From Allobogoriella alba (GTDB lineage Bacteria; Actinomycetota; Actinomycetes; Actinomycetales; Actinomycetaceae): DNA of 64,000 nucleotides. This document shows positions 54,451 through 62,870 of the stretch, piece by piece. Position 1 is the first letter of the stretch. The number at the start of each line of letters is the position of its first letter. The position numbers and the translations under genes are program-made. A model generated the notes under the pieces. That model saw only the letters and a program-made list of their open reading frames with translations, searched no databases and had not been told where the DNA came from. Location of the stretch: positions 496,001 to 560,000 of the forward strand of contig NZ_JBHTCQ010000001.1 of the NCBI RefSeq assembly GCF_042665525.1, read 5' to 3'.

Positions 54451-54816
54451 GTGAGTAAGTGGAATATCAACCCCGAAGGGGTCGGGGGCGTCCTCGAGAC
54501 GGTCGCGGAGGACAACCGGCAGCTCGGCAAGGCCCTGAGCGAGAGCAACTTCACCAGTGTGGTGAGCGGACTCGACTGGGGTGCACCCATCACGTCCGTG
54601 GTCCCGATGGCCTTGGGGAACCTGTTCACGGACCAGGAGCAGAACCTCAAGACCATCACGAACACCATCGCCGCGGGCACGCTGGGCGTCCTCAATGCGA
54701 CACTCGCGTACAACCGTGGTCACTTCGAGATGGCGGCGACGTTCCAGTCGAAGATGAGCGAGACCGCTGAGGACGGGAAGTTCCGGTGGTGGGAGCAGCA
54801 CGGCTACCACGTCTAG
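54451..54816 (+). CDS. DUF6507-like T7SS-associated protein
   Basis: This 121-residue protein starts WNINPEGVGGVLETVAEDN and continues as a long helical hairpin. This resembles the DUF6507 family that sits beside WXG100 genes in streptomycetes. GTG 54451 follows GAGG. It is probably another WXG100-related small substrate. The family name is from memory and should be treated as likely rather than certain. Confidence 0.65.
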   Translation: MSKWNINPEGVGGVLETVAEDNRQLGKALSESNFTSVVSGLDWGAPITSVVPMALGNLFTDQEQNLKTITNTIAAGTLGVLNATLAYNRGHFEMAATFQSKMSETAEDGKFRWWEQHGYHV

Positions 54817-54829
54817 GCGGGAGTCTCTG

Positions 54830-55846
54830 ATGCACGTCGTCCATCCCATCGTCGACGAGTGGACCGATACGTACGCGGTCTTCGTCGCATCGTCCCGTCA
54901 CGTGCTGCTCACCGAGCCGCTGGCCGGGTTCCTCGACTTCACCAAGTCCGAGGGCCTCAAGCCGATCCTGGTGACCGGCCCGGAGGCGAGGATCAGCCCC
55001 TTCGTGTCGTTCGCGATGCTGCACGCCGGAGGACATTGGGTGCTGCAGACCGAGGACGGCGTCTTCGACGGGATGTCCGGATTCCGGATCGGGTCCTTCG
55101 CCGAGCTGTGGAGCTCGGTCCCGGGGCCGCGTGACCGCTGGCACACGTACACCGCGTGGAGCCCGGAGCCGGAGGGCGCACTGCTCTTCGACCTCTTCGC
55201 ACACCAGCGTGCGGCGATCGACACGCAGGTGGGCCACGTCGGCGCGGCGATGGTGACGGCGCTGGGTGGCGGTGCGCTCGACATCTGGGGAACGACCGAG
55301 CCGCTCACCGAGACCTGGGACGTCGAGGCCGTCACCGAGACCGCTCGCCGCGGCATGCCGGTGTCCGACGTGATGCACGCGCGTGCTGCTGACGACTCCT
55401 TCTGCGACATCAGTGTGGAACGCACCAAGCGAGGCATCCTCGAGCACGTCAAGGGCGGCGTCCCGGTCGGCCCGTATCCCAGCGAGCCGGACGAGCTCAT
55501 GGCCCGCGCGACGACGGCTCTGACGATGGCGGCAGAGCGGTTCCAGCCGACCGTCGGGTTCGTCTCGTTCACCGAGTCTGACGGCCAGTGGCAGGAAGCC
55601 CGCGCGAATCGGCCCGAGCTCCCGCTCGCCGTCGTGCTCGGGCCTCGCGCGGTCCACGACCTCAAGCTCGACGCGGACGAGCTCGGGAAGTGGTACGACC
55701 TGACCGTGCTGGGACGGAGGCGCACCCCGTGTGTGCTCGTACGGTTCACCCAGCCCGACACAGGGTTGTGGAGGCAGTTGACGATGTTCGCCTACGACCT
55801 CGGCATCGAGCGCATCTACGCCGCCGCCGGCTTCACGGAGAACTGA
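54830..55846 (+). CDS. DUF6177-like protein
   Basis: This 338-residue protein has no signal peptide or membrane segment. It contains strands such as GGHWVLQTEDGVFDGMSGF, which resemble the DUF6177 family of actinobacterial T7SS loci. It lies 13 bases after the DUF6507-like gene and overlaps the next gene in TGATG. The function is unknown. It may be a cytosolic chaperone or adaptor. Confidence 0.6.
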   Translation: MHVVHPIVDEWTDTYAVFVASSRHVLLTEPLAGFLDFTKSEGLKPILVTGPEARISPFVSFAMLHAGGHWVLQTEDGVFDGMSGFRIGSFAELWSSVPGPRDRWHTYTAWSPEPEGALLFDLFAHQRAAIDTQVGHVGAAMVTALGGGALDIWGTTEPLTETWDVEAVTETARRGMPVSDVMHARAADDSFCDISVERTKRGILEHVKGGVPVGPYPSEPDELMARATTALTMAAERFQPTVGFVSFTESDGQWQEARANRPELPLAVVLGPRAVHDLKLDADELGKWYDLTVLGRRRTPCVLVRFTQPDTGLWRQLTMFAYDLGIERIYAAAGFTEN

Positions 55847-56181
55847 TGCCGACCGAGATCGTCCTGCTGAGCGACATCGAGCCCACCGACGAGCTCCTGA
55901 AGAGTGCGGTCGGGAGCCTCCACCCGGACGGCACCTTCGTCAGCTTCCGTGGCGGCCAGATCCGGCAGCTCCTGGACCGTGACGGCCGCGCGCTGCTCTC
56001 AGTCTTCCCCACCCGGCCGGTGAACGAGGCGCGGGAGGCGACCGCCTCCGTGGCGACCGCGCCGGCGAGCTTCGGGCTGTGGACGGACATGACCATCCCG
56101 CACGGCGACGACGGCCGTGGCCGCGAGGCCGCGGAAGCCGTGGCGGCTGCCGTCGGCGGAGCGGTCACCGATCGGACCTGA
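55846..56181 (+). CDS. Hypothetical protein of the T7SS island
   Basis: This 111-residue protein starts with ATG inside the upstream stop (TGATG). It reads as a small alpha/beta protein (MPTEIVLLSDIEPTDELL, FVSFRGGQIRQLLD). I do not recognise a family. The tight coupling suggests that it works with the DUF6177-like protein. Confidence 0.7.
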   Translation: MPTEIVLLSDIEPTDELLKSAVGSLHPDGTFVSFRGGQIRQLLDRDGRALLSVFPTRPVNEAREATASVATAPASFGLWTDMTIPHGDDGRGREAAEAVAAAVGGAVTDRT

Positions 56182-56182
56182 C

Positions 56183-56227
56183 GGGGACATCTCCCCATCG
56201 CGACCTGAACCAGACAATTCGTAGCAT
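56183..56227 (+). promoter_or_regulatory. T7SS-type palindrome and promoter upstream of the large effector
   Basis: GGGGA-CATC-TCCCC (56183-56196), AT, 23 bases, then TAGCAT (56222-56227). The TSS is expected near 56234, 45 bases before the effector ATG. Confidence 0.65.
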
Positions 56228-56277
56228 TCCCAAGATGCGCCGGAGTACGAGGAGAACGGACATGGGGGGCGTGAACC

Positions 56278-59200
56278 ATGCTTGACGCGGGTGGTGGCGG
56301 CGGCAGCGGCCAGATCGGGAGCGGCTTCGAGGCACCCGTCGACGGCGAGGGCATGATCTCGCCGGCGATGTTCACGCTTCGGCACGAGACTCTGGACACA
56401 GAGCCGATCACCGATGCTGCCACCCTGCTGCGGGATATGGGCAAGAGGACGGCTCGCAACGTCAACCAGATCCACGGCAAGTGGGAGAATCTGAAGGCTC
56501 ATTACGAGGCGCCGGAGGACCAGCAGGTCTACGCGCTGATGAACGATCCGAAGGAAGCGGCGGGGGAGTTCAAGCAGATCTGCTTCGACGCGGCGGACAT
56601 CCTCGACACCTACGCCTCGAACCTCCAGAAGATGAAGCCGAAGCTGAGGACGTTCACGACCGAGGTCGAGAACTGGCGGAACCCGATCGTTGCGGACGGC
56701 TACAAGGTCGAAGTCGAGTCGTCCGAGGTCTCGACCGCGAGCGGCGCTTTCGACTGGGTGCCGGGCGTGGGTGACGACAAGGTGATGGCCCACTGGAAGG
56801 AGGACACCGCCTCCGTCCAGCAGAACGAGGACTTCCTGACCGAGTACGCAGGTTTCGTCCAGGAGGTCAAGACCTACGCTTTCACCGCCCACGACGACAT
56901 CAACGCGTTGTGCCAGAACGTGGCGCCGAAGGCGAACAAGGATCTCGAAGCCCTGGAAGGCGTGACTGCCGAGCAGCTGGTGGCGAACTGGGGACCTGCC
57001 CAGGAGAACCGCACCTGCGGCGAGAGCACGGTTCACGGCCTCAACGAGTTCGGTAAGTCCACGTGGGAGGGCATCTACACCCTGGCCGGGTTCGAGCCGG
57101 GCGGCTGGTGGCCGGACGGCTGGTCCACAGAGAGCCTCGGCAACACGTGGAAGGGCATCGGCGACCTCGCCCTCTCCACCGTCGTGACCTTGGGAAGCCG
57201 GCCGACGGCCGCCGACTGGGCCACGGCGATCGCGACGCCGCCGGACGAGCGGAGCTGGTACCAGAACCGCCTGATCACCGCCCGCGACGCCGGCGCCGGG
57301 ATCATCGGGTACGACCCCTATTCCGACGACCCGTGGCACAAGTGGAAGGACGACCCGGTCGCGGCGGGCTTCGAGATCGTCCCGGGCATCGTCACGGCCG
57401 TCGTGGGCACCAAGGGTGTCGGTGCGGCCACGAAGGTCGGGAAGACCGCACGCGGCGGAGGCGGCGGTGTGCCGGGCGGCGTCCCGGGTCTGCCGCGCTG
57501 GCTCACCGAAGGCGGCCTCAACACGAGCAGGCTGACTCCTGACTTCGATACGCCAGGCCGAGGCCGTGTCCCCGGCGTCGACATGAGTGATCTCGACTCG
57601 CTGACTCCCGGACCCGGCCGTACCCCGGACGGTGGTCACACGCCGAACGGCGGTGGACGCACTCCGGACGGTGGGGACAGCACGCCGGACGGCGGTCACC
57701 GGACTCCTGAGGGTGACCGGACTCCTGAGGGTGACCGGACTCCTGAGGGTGACCGGACTCCTGAGGGTGACCGGACTCCTGAGGGTGACCGGAGCCCTGA
57801 GGGTGACCGGACTCCTGAGGGTGACCGGAGCCCTGAGGGTGACCGGACTCCTGAGGGTGACCGGAGCCCTGAGGGTGACCGGAGCCCTGAGGGTGACCGG
57901 AGCCCTGAGGGTGACCGGAGCCCTGAGGGTGACCGGAGCCCTGAGGGTGACCGGAGCCCTGAGGGTGACCGGAGCCCTGAGGGTGACCGGACTCCTGAGG
58001 GTGACCGGACTCCTGAGCAGCAGGAGGTGCCGACCGGCAAGCTTCCCCCGAAGGGCCCGGCGAACTCGTTCGGTTACGACGAGAACGGCAACCGGCTCCC
58101 GTACGCCAACAGCCGCCCGAGCTACGCACCCGACCAGGTGGAGGAGGTCTGGCGGGATGCCATGGACGAGAACGGCGAGGTCTGGGTCCGGAACCGTGAC
58201 GGTGAGCTCGTCCAGATCGAGTGGGAGCCTGGTCAGCCGCGCCGTGGCGTCTGGGACATGGGCCACACCCCCGGCAACGAGTACCGCGACCTGCGCCACC
58301 GGTACCTCAACCACGAGATCACGAAGGAGCAGTTCCTCCGGGAGTACCGCGACCCGGACAACTACCGGGTCGAGGACCCGGGTCGGAACCGGTCGCACGT
58401 CGACGAGGCCCCCAGCTCGAACGGTTCGTCGAATCCGGGTGGTCCGGCGTCGGCCGCCGCACCGGATGCTCCGCGGACTCCCGACGTCGACTCGGACGCC
58501 GGAGACGGAGCTCGGCCGACGCCGGACGACGACGGCTCACCTCAGCCGGCCGGCAGGCAGGGCGACGCTTCGGACACCGACCGCTCGACGCAGCAGGACG
58601 GTGACGACGCACCGGGTGACAGTGACGCCTCGCCCGACGAGTCTCGGCGCACCCCGGATGCCGAGACCGAGCCGGACGCCGGGGCCAGCCCGGACGCCGA
58701 GACCGACCCGGACGGCGGGAGCGGCTCGGACGGCGGGAGCGACCCGGATGCCGAGACCGACCCGAACCACGATGCGCTGCACCGGTATGACGACGTCGAC
58801 GAGGCACCGGGAGACGGTGCCAGCGATGCCGAGGTCGAGGAGTGGGTCAACCAGACGCACGAACGGCACCCCGAGCTGTCGACGGACGACATTCGTGCTC
58901 TGCGTGACTACACCACCAACGACGGCTACACGGCGATGAACCCGGCCCTGCGCGACCCGTCGACCATGACGCCGGAAACGCAGGCCAGGATCGACCGCAC
59001 GGTCAGCGCGCTCGGCGAGCTCCCGTCCTACGACGGGCTGACGTACCGCGGGACGAACCTTCCGCAGGATGTCTACGACAGCCTTCCCGAGCTCGCGCGC
59101 AGCGGTGAGCCGTACAGTGACCGGGCGTTCATGAGCACGTCGATCGACCCGGCCGTCGCGGACGGATTCTCGGGCGGTCCGACGGCGACGGTGTTCCACA

Positions 59201-59652
59201 TCGACAGCTCGACGGGCGCGAACGTCACGCCGTTCTCCGCCTACCGCAGAGAGGCCGAGGTCCTCATACCGCCGGGTGCCTCGTTCGACGTGGTCGACGT
59301 GAACGACGTCAACGGAGTCCGGCACGTGGTGCTCCAGGACGTGCAGGCCGCCGCACCGCAGCCTCCGGCGGCCGCTGGGACCGCACCGGCGCCCGACGGC
59401 GGTGGCGGCGTAGCGCCGGGGCCGGGGGCGGCAGCCGCGGAGGAGGACGTGGTGCCCCCGACCGACACCTCGACCGCCGGCAACGGGAGCCGGGTGCGCG
59501 GGGCGACCAAGGAGTTCGGCGAGGCTGCGAACACCTTCAACGACCAGAGCGCGCAGAAGGGTATCCGGCAGGGTCGTGACCATGAGACCGTCGAACGCGG
59601 CCTGGATGAGGCCGACGAGATGGCACCGGCGAACCGCGGGGCCACGGAGTGA
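56278..59652 (+). CDS. T7SS effector with GH-E nuclease and ADP-ribosyltransferase domains
   Basis: This 1124-residue toxin has a WXG/LXG-like helical N-terminal domain (about 25-240) for secretion and a middle region. A low-complexity stretch of 17 R-[T/S]-P-E-G-D hexapeptides lies at 475-576. Next is a GH-E family nuclease with WDMGHTPGNEYRDL (W659, G662, H663, E668), and a Pro/Asp-rich linker. Last is an ADP-ribosyltransferase exoenzyme-type domain. Its R-S-E core is complete: R924 in TYRGT, S953-T-S955, and E992-A-E994. Most effectors carry one C-terminal toxin domain; two are present here. ATG 56278 follows GGGGGGCGTG. Downstream genes probably provide immunity. Confidence 0.88.
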   Translation: MLDAGGGGGSGQIGSGFEAPVDGEGMISPAMFTLRHETLDTEPITDAATLLRDMGKRTARNVNQIHGKWENLKAHYEAPEDQQVYALMNDPKEAAGEFKQICFDAADILDTYASNLQKMKPKLRTFTTEVENWRNPIVADGYKVEVESSEVSTASGAFDWVPGVGDDKVMAHWKEDTASVQQNEDFLTEYAGFVQEVKTYAFTAHDDINALCQNVAPKANKDLEALEGVTAEQLVANWGPAQENRTCGESTVHGLNEFGKSTWEGIYTLAGFEPGGWWPDGWSTESLGNTWKGIGDLALSTVVTLGSRPTAADWATAIATPPDERSWYQNRLITARDAGAGIIGYDPYSDDPWHKWKDDPVAAGFEIVPGIVTAVVGTKGVGAATKVGKTARGGGGGVPGGVPGLPRWLTEGGLNTSRLTPDFDTPGRGRVPGVDMSDLDSLTPGPGRTPDGGHTPNGGGRTPDGGDSTPDGGHRTPEGDRTPEGDRTPEGDRTPEGDRTPEGDRSPEGDRTPEGDRSPEGDRTPEGDRSPEGDRSPEGDRSPEGDRSPEGDRSPEGDRSPEGDRSPEGDRTPEGDRTPEQQEVPTGKLPPKGPANSFGYDENGNRLPYANSRPSYAPDQVEEVWRDAMDENGEVWVRNRDGELVQIEWEPGQPRRGVWDMGHTPGNEYRDLRHRYLNHEITKEQFLREYRDPDNYRVEDPGRNRSHVDEAPSSNGSSNPGGPASAAAPDAPRTPDVDSDAGDGARPTPDDDGSPQPAGRQGDASDTDRSTQQDGDDAPGDSDASPDESRRTPDAETEPDAGASPDAETDPDGGSGSDGGSDPDAETDPNHDALHRYDDVDEAPGDGASDAEVEEWVNQTHERHPELSTDDIRALRDYTTNDGYTAMNPALRDPSTMTPETQARIDRTVSALGELPSYDGLTYRGTNLPQDVYDSLPELARSGEPYSDRAFMSTSIDPAVADGFSGGPTATVFHIDSSTGANVTPFSAYRREAEVLIPPGASFDVVDVNDVNGVRHVVLQDVQAAAPQPPAAAGTAPAPDGGGGVAPGPGAAAAEEDVVPPTDTSTAGNGSRVRGATKEFGEAANTFNDQSAQKGIRQGRDHETVERGLDEADEMAPANRGATE
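57700..58023 (+). repeat. 18-bp tandem repeat in the effector (17 perfect units plus one diverged)
   Basis: The 18-base unit CGG-A[CG][TC]-CCT-GAG-GGT-GAC recurs 17 times, encoding RTPEGD or RSPEGD, then ends RTPEQQ. The units differ almost only at the second codon, which points to recent expansion. Confidence 0.95.
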
Positions 59653-59669
59653 ACGGACGAGGTGAGACC

Positions 59670-60107
59670 GTGGCGAAGCACCTCCCACGCGGTCTGTCTC
59701 GTGACCAGTTCCGTGAGTGGGTGCAGCAGAACTGGACGGATGGGCTCGCCGCGTCGTCACCGGTGGATCCGTCGCGGCTCAGCGCTGCGAAGCGTGACGA
59801 CCACCCGCACCTGGAGCCGGCCGGCGGCTACGTCCTGCACCTGTTCGACGGTGCGTGGGTGTCCCTCGACGCAGACGGCGAGTCACGAATCGGTCGGGTG
59901 CGCGGTCTGTCCGAGGGCCGGCTCGTCGTCGAGATCGACGGTCAGACCTACCTCGCGGCCCGCCGCGACGGAGTCGCGTGGCCGGCCGGTGTCGATACGA
60001 TGACGACGCCCGACCGTAGGATCGATGTCCTCGCCCGGCCCGCCGGCGCGGACGCGGATGACGAGCGCTGGTCGATCCGCACGGCATGGTTCGAGGAGGA
60101 TCTATGA
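59670..60107 (+). CDS. Hypothetical protein, immunity candidate
   Basis: This 145-residue protein has a Lys/Arg-containing N-terminal helix and a beta-rich core (GGYVLHLFDGAWVSLD, GRLVVEIDGQTYLAARRDG). GTG 59670 follows GAGGTGAGA; an in-frame GTG at 59649 overlaps the toxin stop and is also possible. It is immediately downstream of the two-domain toxin and overlaps the next gene by ATGA, so an immunity or partner role is inferred. No family was recognised. Confidence 0.6.
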   Translation: MAKHLPRGLSRDQFREWVQQNWTDGLAASSPVDPSRLSAAKRDDHPHLEPAGGYVLHLFDGAWVSLDADGESRIGRVRGLSEGRLVVEIDGQTYLAARRDGVAWPAGVDTMTTPDRRIDVLARPAGADADDERWSIRTAWFEEDL

Positions 60108-60559
60108 GCACCCCGTCGCCGGGCAACCTGACTGCCGCTCTCGAGAAGCTGCCGCCGCTCGAGTCGACAGCTTTCCGGGTCAGCCCCGAGGGCGCCGAGT
60201 TCGTCCGTGACGGTCAGATGGTGGTCACCGCGGGACCGCTCAGCGCGACGCGTGACCCCGCCCTCCTCGGCGCCGCCCCCGTCCTGTACGCGATCGCCGG
60301 CCGGACCGGCCGGGACATCTCGCCGTTCTCGGCGAACCGGACCGAGCAGGAGACGGTCTTCCTGCCGGGAACCGTCTTCGCGCTGTGGTCGACCATCGAC
60401 GTCGACGGACGCGCCGTCCGGCTCGTCTTCGAGACGGAGATCGGGCAGACCATCGACGGCGAAACGGTGGAGGCGTTCACGGCCTCGGTCAGGGCGGCCG
60501 TGACAAGCCTCGACCCGGCGGCCGTGCCGCCCGACCGCTTCATCGGCGACATCGCGTGA
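60104..60559 (+). CDS. Small ART-fold-like protein (151 residues)
   Basis: The whole length of this small protein matches the pattern of an ADP-ribosyltransferase core: F-R25, an S47-A-T49-R-D-P segment in the place of the STS motif, GRTGRDISPFSANR, and E81-Q-E83 followed by TVFLPGT, resembling the E-x-E loop. It lacks an N-terminal secretion domain. It may be a genuine mini-toxin, an inactive decoy or an immunity protein mimicking the effector domain next door. ATG 60104 overlaps the previous stop by ATGA. Activity cannot be judged from sequence. Confidence 0.6.
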   Translation: MSTPSPGNLTAALEKLPPLESTAFRVSPEGAEFVRDGQMVVTAGPLSATRDPALLGAAPVLYAIAGRTGRDISPFSANRTEQETVFLPGTVFALWSTIDVDGRAVRLVFETEIGQTIDGETVEAFTASVRAAVTSLDPAAVPPDRFIGDIA

Positions 60560-60586
60560 CTCGTCCGTGCGCCGCCGGCGCCGTTC

Positions 60587-60631
60587 GCCGCGATCTCCCC
60601 GTGGCCGCCGACCGTAAGCAGACATTCGATT
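60587..60631 (+). promoter_or_regulatory. Weak copy of the T7SS palindrome/promoter
   Basis: The right half TCCCC-GT with 23 bases to TCGATT (60626-60631) matches the shared architecture. The left arm is degenerate (GCCGC), and the expected TSS would lie only a few bases before the TTG at 60644, so this copy may not be functional. Confidence 0.3.
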
Positions 60632-60643
60632 GGAGAGTCAACG

Positions 60644-61180
60644 TTGGCTGACCTAGGACATCTCGCCCAGTACGGCTCGTTCGACGAGTTCATGGCGAGC
60701 TACGAGCCCTCCCAGGCGGCATGGACCGCCGGCTCGGGTCAGCCGTTGCTGATGTTCGCGCTCTCCAACCGGGACACCGACGCCCGAACGGCCATAGCGA
60801 CGCGCCTCCTGGACGACGGTGCTGACGTGGGCGTCACCCTGTCGGACGGCTCGAACATGCTCCACGTCCTGCTCGCGCGCAAGACCCATGACGTGGAGGC
60901 CGAGGTGCCGATCCTCCGTCGGCTGATCGAGGGCGGGGCCGACGTCAACGGGGTGGCGGCCAAGTTCGGTACGCCACTGGAGACGGCCGCCGAGATGTTC
61001 AAGTTCAGTGACGAGACCCTGGCGCCGTTCTACGACGTGCTCCTCTCGCGTGAAGACCTGGACCTGCTGCGCGAGTCTCGCGGTCGCCCGGTCATCGACA
61101 ACCTTCGCAGTCTCCGGGCGAAGCGTGCGATCCTCGTCGAGAAGGCGGAGACGTACCTCCGCGAGCGCGGCCTGGTCTGA
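60644..61180 (+). CDS. Ankyrin repeat protein, immunity candidate
   Basis: The 178-residue product has ankyrin-like units: RTAIATRLLDDGADVGVTLSD, GSNMLHVLLARK, and EVPILRRLIEGGADVNGVAAKF-G-TPLETA. TTG 60644 follows GGAGAG at six bases and is preferred because no ATG or GTG is in a good position. Ankyrin immunity proteins are known next to polymorphic toxins, so protection against the effector is plausible. It lies between the ART-like gene and the DUF2185 gene. Confidence 0.72.
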   Translation: MADLGHLAQYGSFDEFMASYEPSQAAWTAGSGQPLLMFALSNRDTDARTAIATRLLDDGADVGVTLSDGSNMLHVLLARKTHDVEAEVPILRRLIEGGADVNGVAAKFGTPLETAAEMFKFSDETLAPFYDVLLSREDLDLLRESRGRPVIDNLRSLRAKRAILVEKAETYLRERGLV

Positions 61181-61197
61181 CGACGACTGAAAGGTGG

Positions 61198-61575
61198 ATG
61201 CAGGTGCCTAGCTACCCCGAGTTCATCCCCAAGGCCGGGGCGTGCCTGACGACGAAGAACGTCCTGTCGGGTGCGGGTCGTGTCCGCTGGGCCGTGCGTG
61301 AGGAGCCCAAGGCGCCGGCCGACAACGGATGGCGGATCTTCTCGCACCTCGACAGCGAGGAGTACCTGGCAGACAGCTCCAACTTCCAGATCGTCGACTT
61401 CAACGAGGTCTGCGCGATCGAGCCTGCCCTGATCGGGATCTGGGACTTCGAGACGGGCTCCGACCTGCAGATCGTCGACGACGGTGACGGTGTCAAGATC
61501 GTCGACACCCCCAGCGGCCGGGAGATTTCCCCCGAGCATTTCTACGTCCCACCGCAGATGCGAGAGCAGGCCTGA
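61198..61575 (+). CDS. DUF2185 (Imm33-like) immunity protein
   Basis: This 125-residue protein follows the DUF2185 pattern: TTKNVLSGAGRVRWAVREEP, then GWRIFSHLDSEEYLADSSNF, DFNEVCAIEPALIGIWDFE and GSDLQIVDDG. DUF2185 proteins (Imm33) are immunity partners of polymorphic toxins. It is 17 bases after the ankyrin gene and closes the toxin cassette. A GTG six bases after ATG 61198 is an alternative start. Confidence 0.8.
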   Translation: MQVPSYPEFIPKAGACLTTKNVLSGAGRVRWAVREEPKAPADNGWRIFSHLDSEEYLADSSNFQIVDFNEVCAIEPALIGIWDFETGSDLQIVDDGDGVKIVDTPSGREISPEHFYVPPQMREQA

Positions 61576-61638
61576 CTCGCCGGGCGACATGCTCGAGTCC
61601 GGCGAGCCGGAGCCCGGCTGACTGCCCGGTCCGCCGCC

Positions 61639-62232
61639 CTAGTCGCCCGACTCCCGGGTGACCTCCAGCACCGCGTCCACGGCCGCCGTCGCGCGTTCGA
61701 CGTCGTCCGTGGCGAGGAGATCGACGAGCGCGCCGCGCAGGATCGCCAGCCCTGCCGTCCGGCGGGCGAGCCCCTCGGCCGTACCGCGCTCGCCGGGTGC
61801 CTGGTGGGCGGCGAGCAGGTCCAGCCAGTCCTCGACCGTGGAGCGGGCGAAACCTGCCCACGGCCCCGGCTCGCCGAGCAGGGAGCGGGAGTACCCCTCC
61901 AGCCAGAGGGTCAGCAGCGGCCGGTGCGACGGCGCGGCGAGCCATGCCCAGATGTGCCGCACCACCGCCTCGAGACCGCCCGCAGCCCCGTCGTCGGAGG
62001 GATGCAGGGACGCGATCGCCGCGAGCTCCTCGGCACGCGCCCGCTCGAGCAGCGCACGGACCAGCCCGTCCTTGCTCCCGAAGAGGAACAGCAGGACGCG
62101 GGGGCTGGAGCCGACGGCGGAAGCGAGGGGCCGCAGCGACAGGTCGCTCAGGCCGTGCGTGAGCGCGTACGCGTAGCACTTCTCCAGCAGCTCGGTCTTG
62201 CGCGCCGAAGGTGTTGCCGCCGCTTCCGTCAT
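61639..62232 (-). CDS. TetR/AcrR family transcriptional regulator
   Basis: This 197-residue protein has an N-terminal helix-turn-helix at about residues 12-55 (LSDLSLRPLASAVGSSPRVL, then FLFGSKDGLVRALLE). ATG 62232 was chosen because it gives a normal TetR N-terminus. It is divergent from a GNAT acetyltransferase and shares the palindromic operator at 62249-62270, so it probably represses itself and that neighbour. Confidence 0.88.
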   Translation of the reverse strand: MTEAAATPSARKTELLEKCYAYALTHGLSDLSLRPLASAVGSSPRVLLFLFGSKDGLVRALLERARAEELAAIASLHPSDDGAAGGLEAVVRHIWAWLAAPSHRPLLTLWLEGYSRSLLGEPGPWAGFARSTVEDWLDLLAAHQAPGERGTAEGLARRTAGLAILRGALVDLLATDDVERATAAVDAVLEVTRESGD

Positions 62233-62248
62233 GGGGCTATCGTGCCAG

Positions 62249-62270
62249 TACTGACACGGTCGTTTCAGTA
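62249..62270. promoter_or_regulatory. TetR-type palindromic operator
   Basis: TACTGA-N10-TCAGTA, with inner AC/GT pairs, forms a nearly perfect 22-base dyad midway between the TetR ATG and the GNAT GTG. Confidence 0.7.
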
Positions 62271-62289
62271 GGGCGGGAGGTGGACCGGC

Positions 62290-62805
62290 GTGGCACGGGA
62301 CGTCCGCATCCGCCCGCTCGACCGGCCGGGCGACCTGGGCTGGATCGTCATGGCGCACGGCGAGACCTACCACCGAGAGTTCGGCTGGGACGCGAGCTTC
62401 GAGGCGCTCGTCGCCCGGATCGTCGCCGACTTCGCCGCCGGGCACGATCCAGCCCGCGAGGCCGTGTGGATCGCCGAGGTGGACGGCCGCCGGGCCGGCT
62501 GCCTCGGCTGCGTCGCCGCCGACCGGACCACCGCCAAGCTCCGGATCCTCCTCGTCGAGCCCTGGGCGCGCGGACTCGGCGTCGGAGGCCGGCTGGTCGA
62601 CACCTGCGTGGAGTTCGCCCGATCGGCCGGCTACCACCGCATGACGTTGTGGACCGTCGACGTCCTGGAGGCCGCACGCGCGCTGTACCTCTCGCGTGGG
62701 TTCGAGCTCGTCGAGGAGGAGCCGCACCACGGCTTCGGCCACGCGCTCGTGGGCCAAAACTGGGAACGCGAGCTCGCGGTTGTCGGTCGGGCGCCCCGGT
62801 CGTAG
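62290..62805 (+). CDS. GNAT family N-acetyltransferase
   Basis: This 171-residue protein has the acetyl-CoA binding signature WARGLGVGGRLVDTCVEFAR and the preceding strand AKLRILLVEP. The end (LYLSRGFELVEEE) is a typical GNAT C-terminal motif. Substrate unknown. GTG 62290 follows GGGAGGTGG. It is divergent from a TetR gene that probably controls it. Confidence 0.9.
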   Translation: MARDVRIRPLDRPGDLGWIVMAHGETYHREFGWDASFEALVARIVADFAAGHDPAREAVWIAEVDGRRAGCLGCVAADRTTAKLRILLVEPWARGLGVGGRLVDTCVEFARSAGYHRMTLWTVDVLEAARALYLSRGFELVEEEPHHGFGHALVGQNWERELAVVGRAPRS

Positions 62806-62870
62806 CCTGACGGCGTCGTCGACCGGCCGGCCGCGACGGCGCGCCCCGGCCGCCCGTGAGGTGATCTGCG

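Noticed and set aside
57700..58023. CRISPR array interpretation of the 18-bp repeats
   Set aside because: The units are in-frame codons without unique spacers inside a coding gene.
55999..58398. Long minus-strand open frame opposite the effector
   Set aside because: It is a shadow created by the GC-rich, repeat-containing plus-strand gene; its codon bias and repetitive RSPVTL-type composition are not protein-like.
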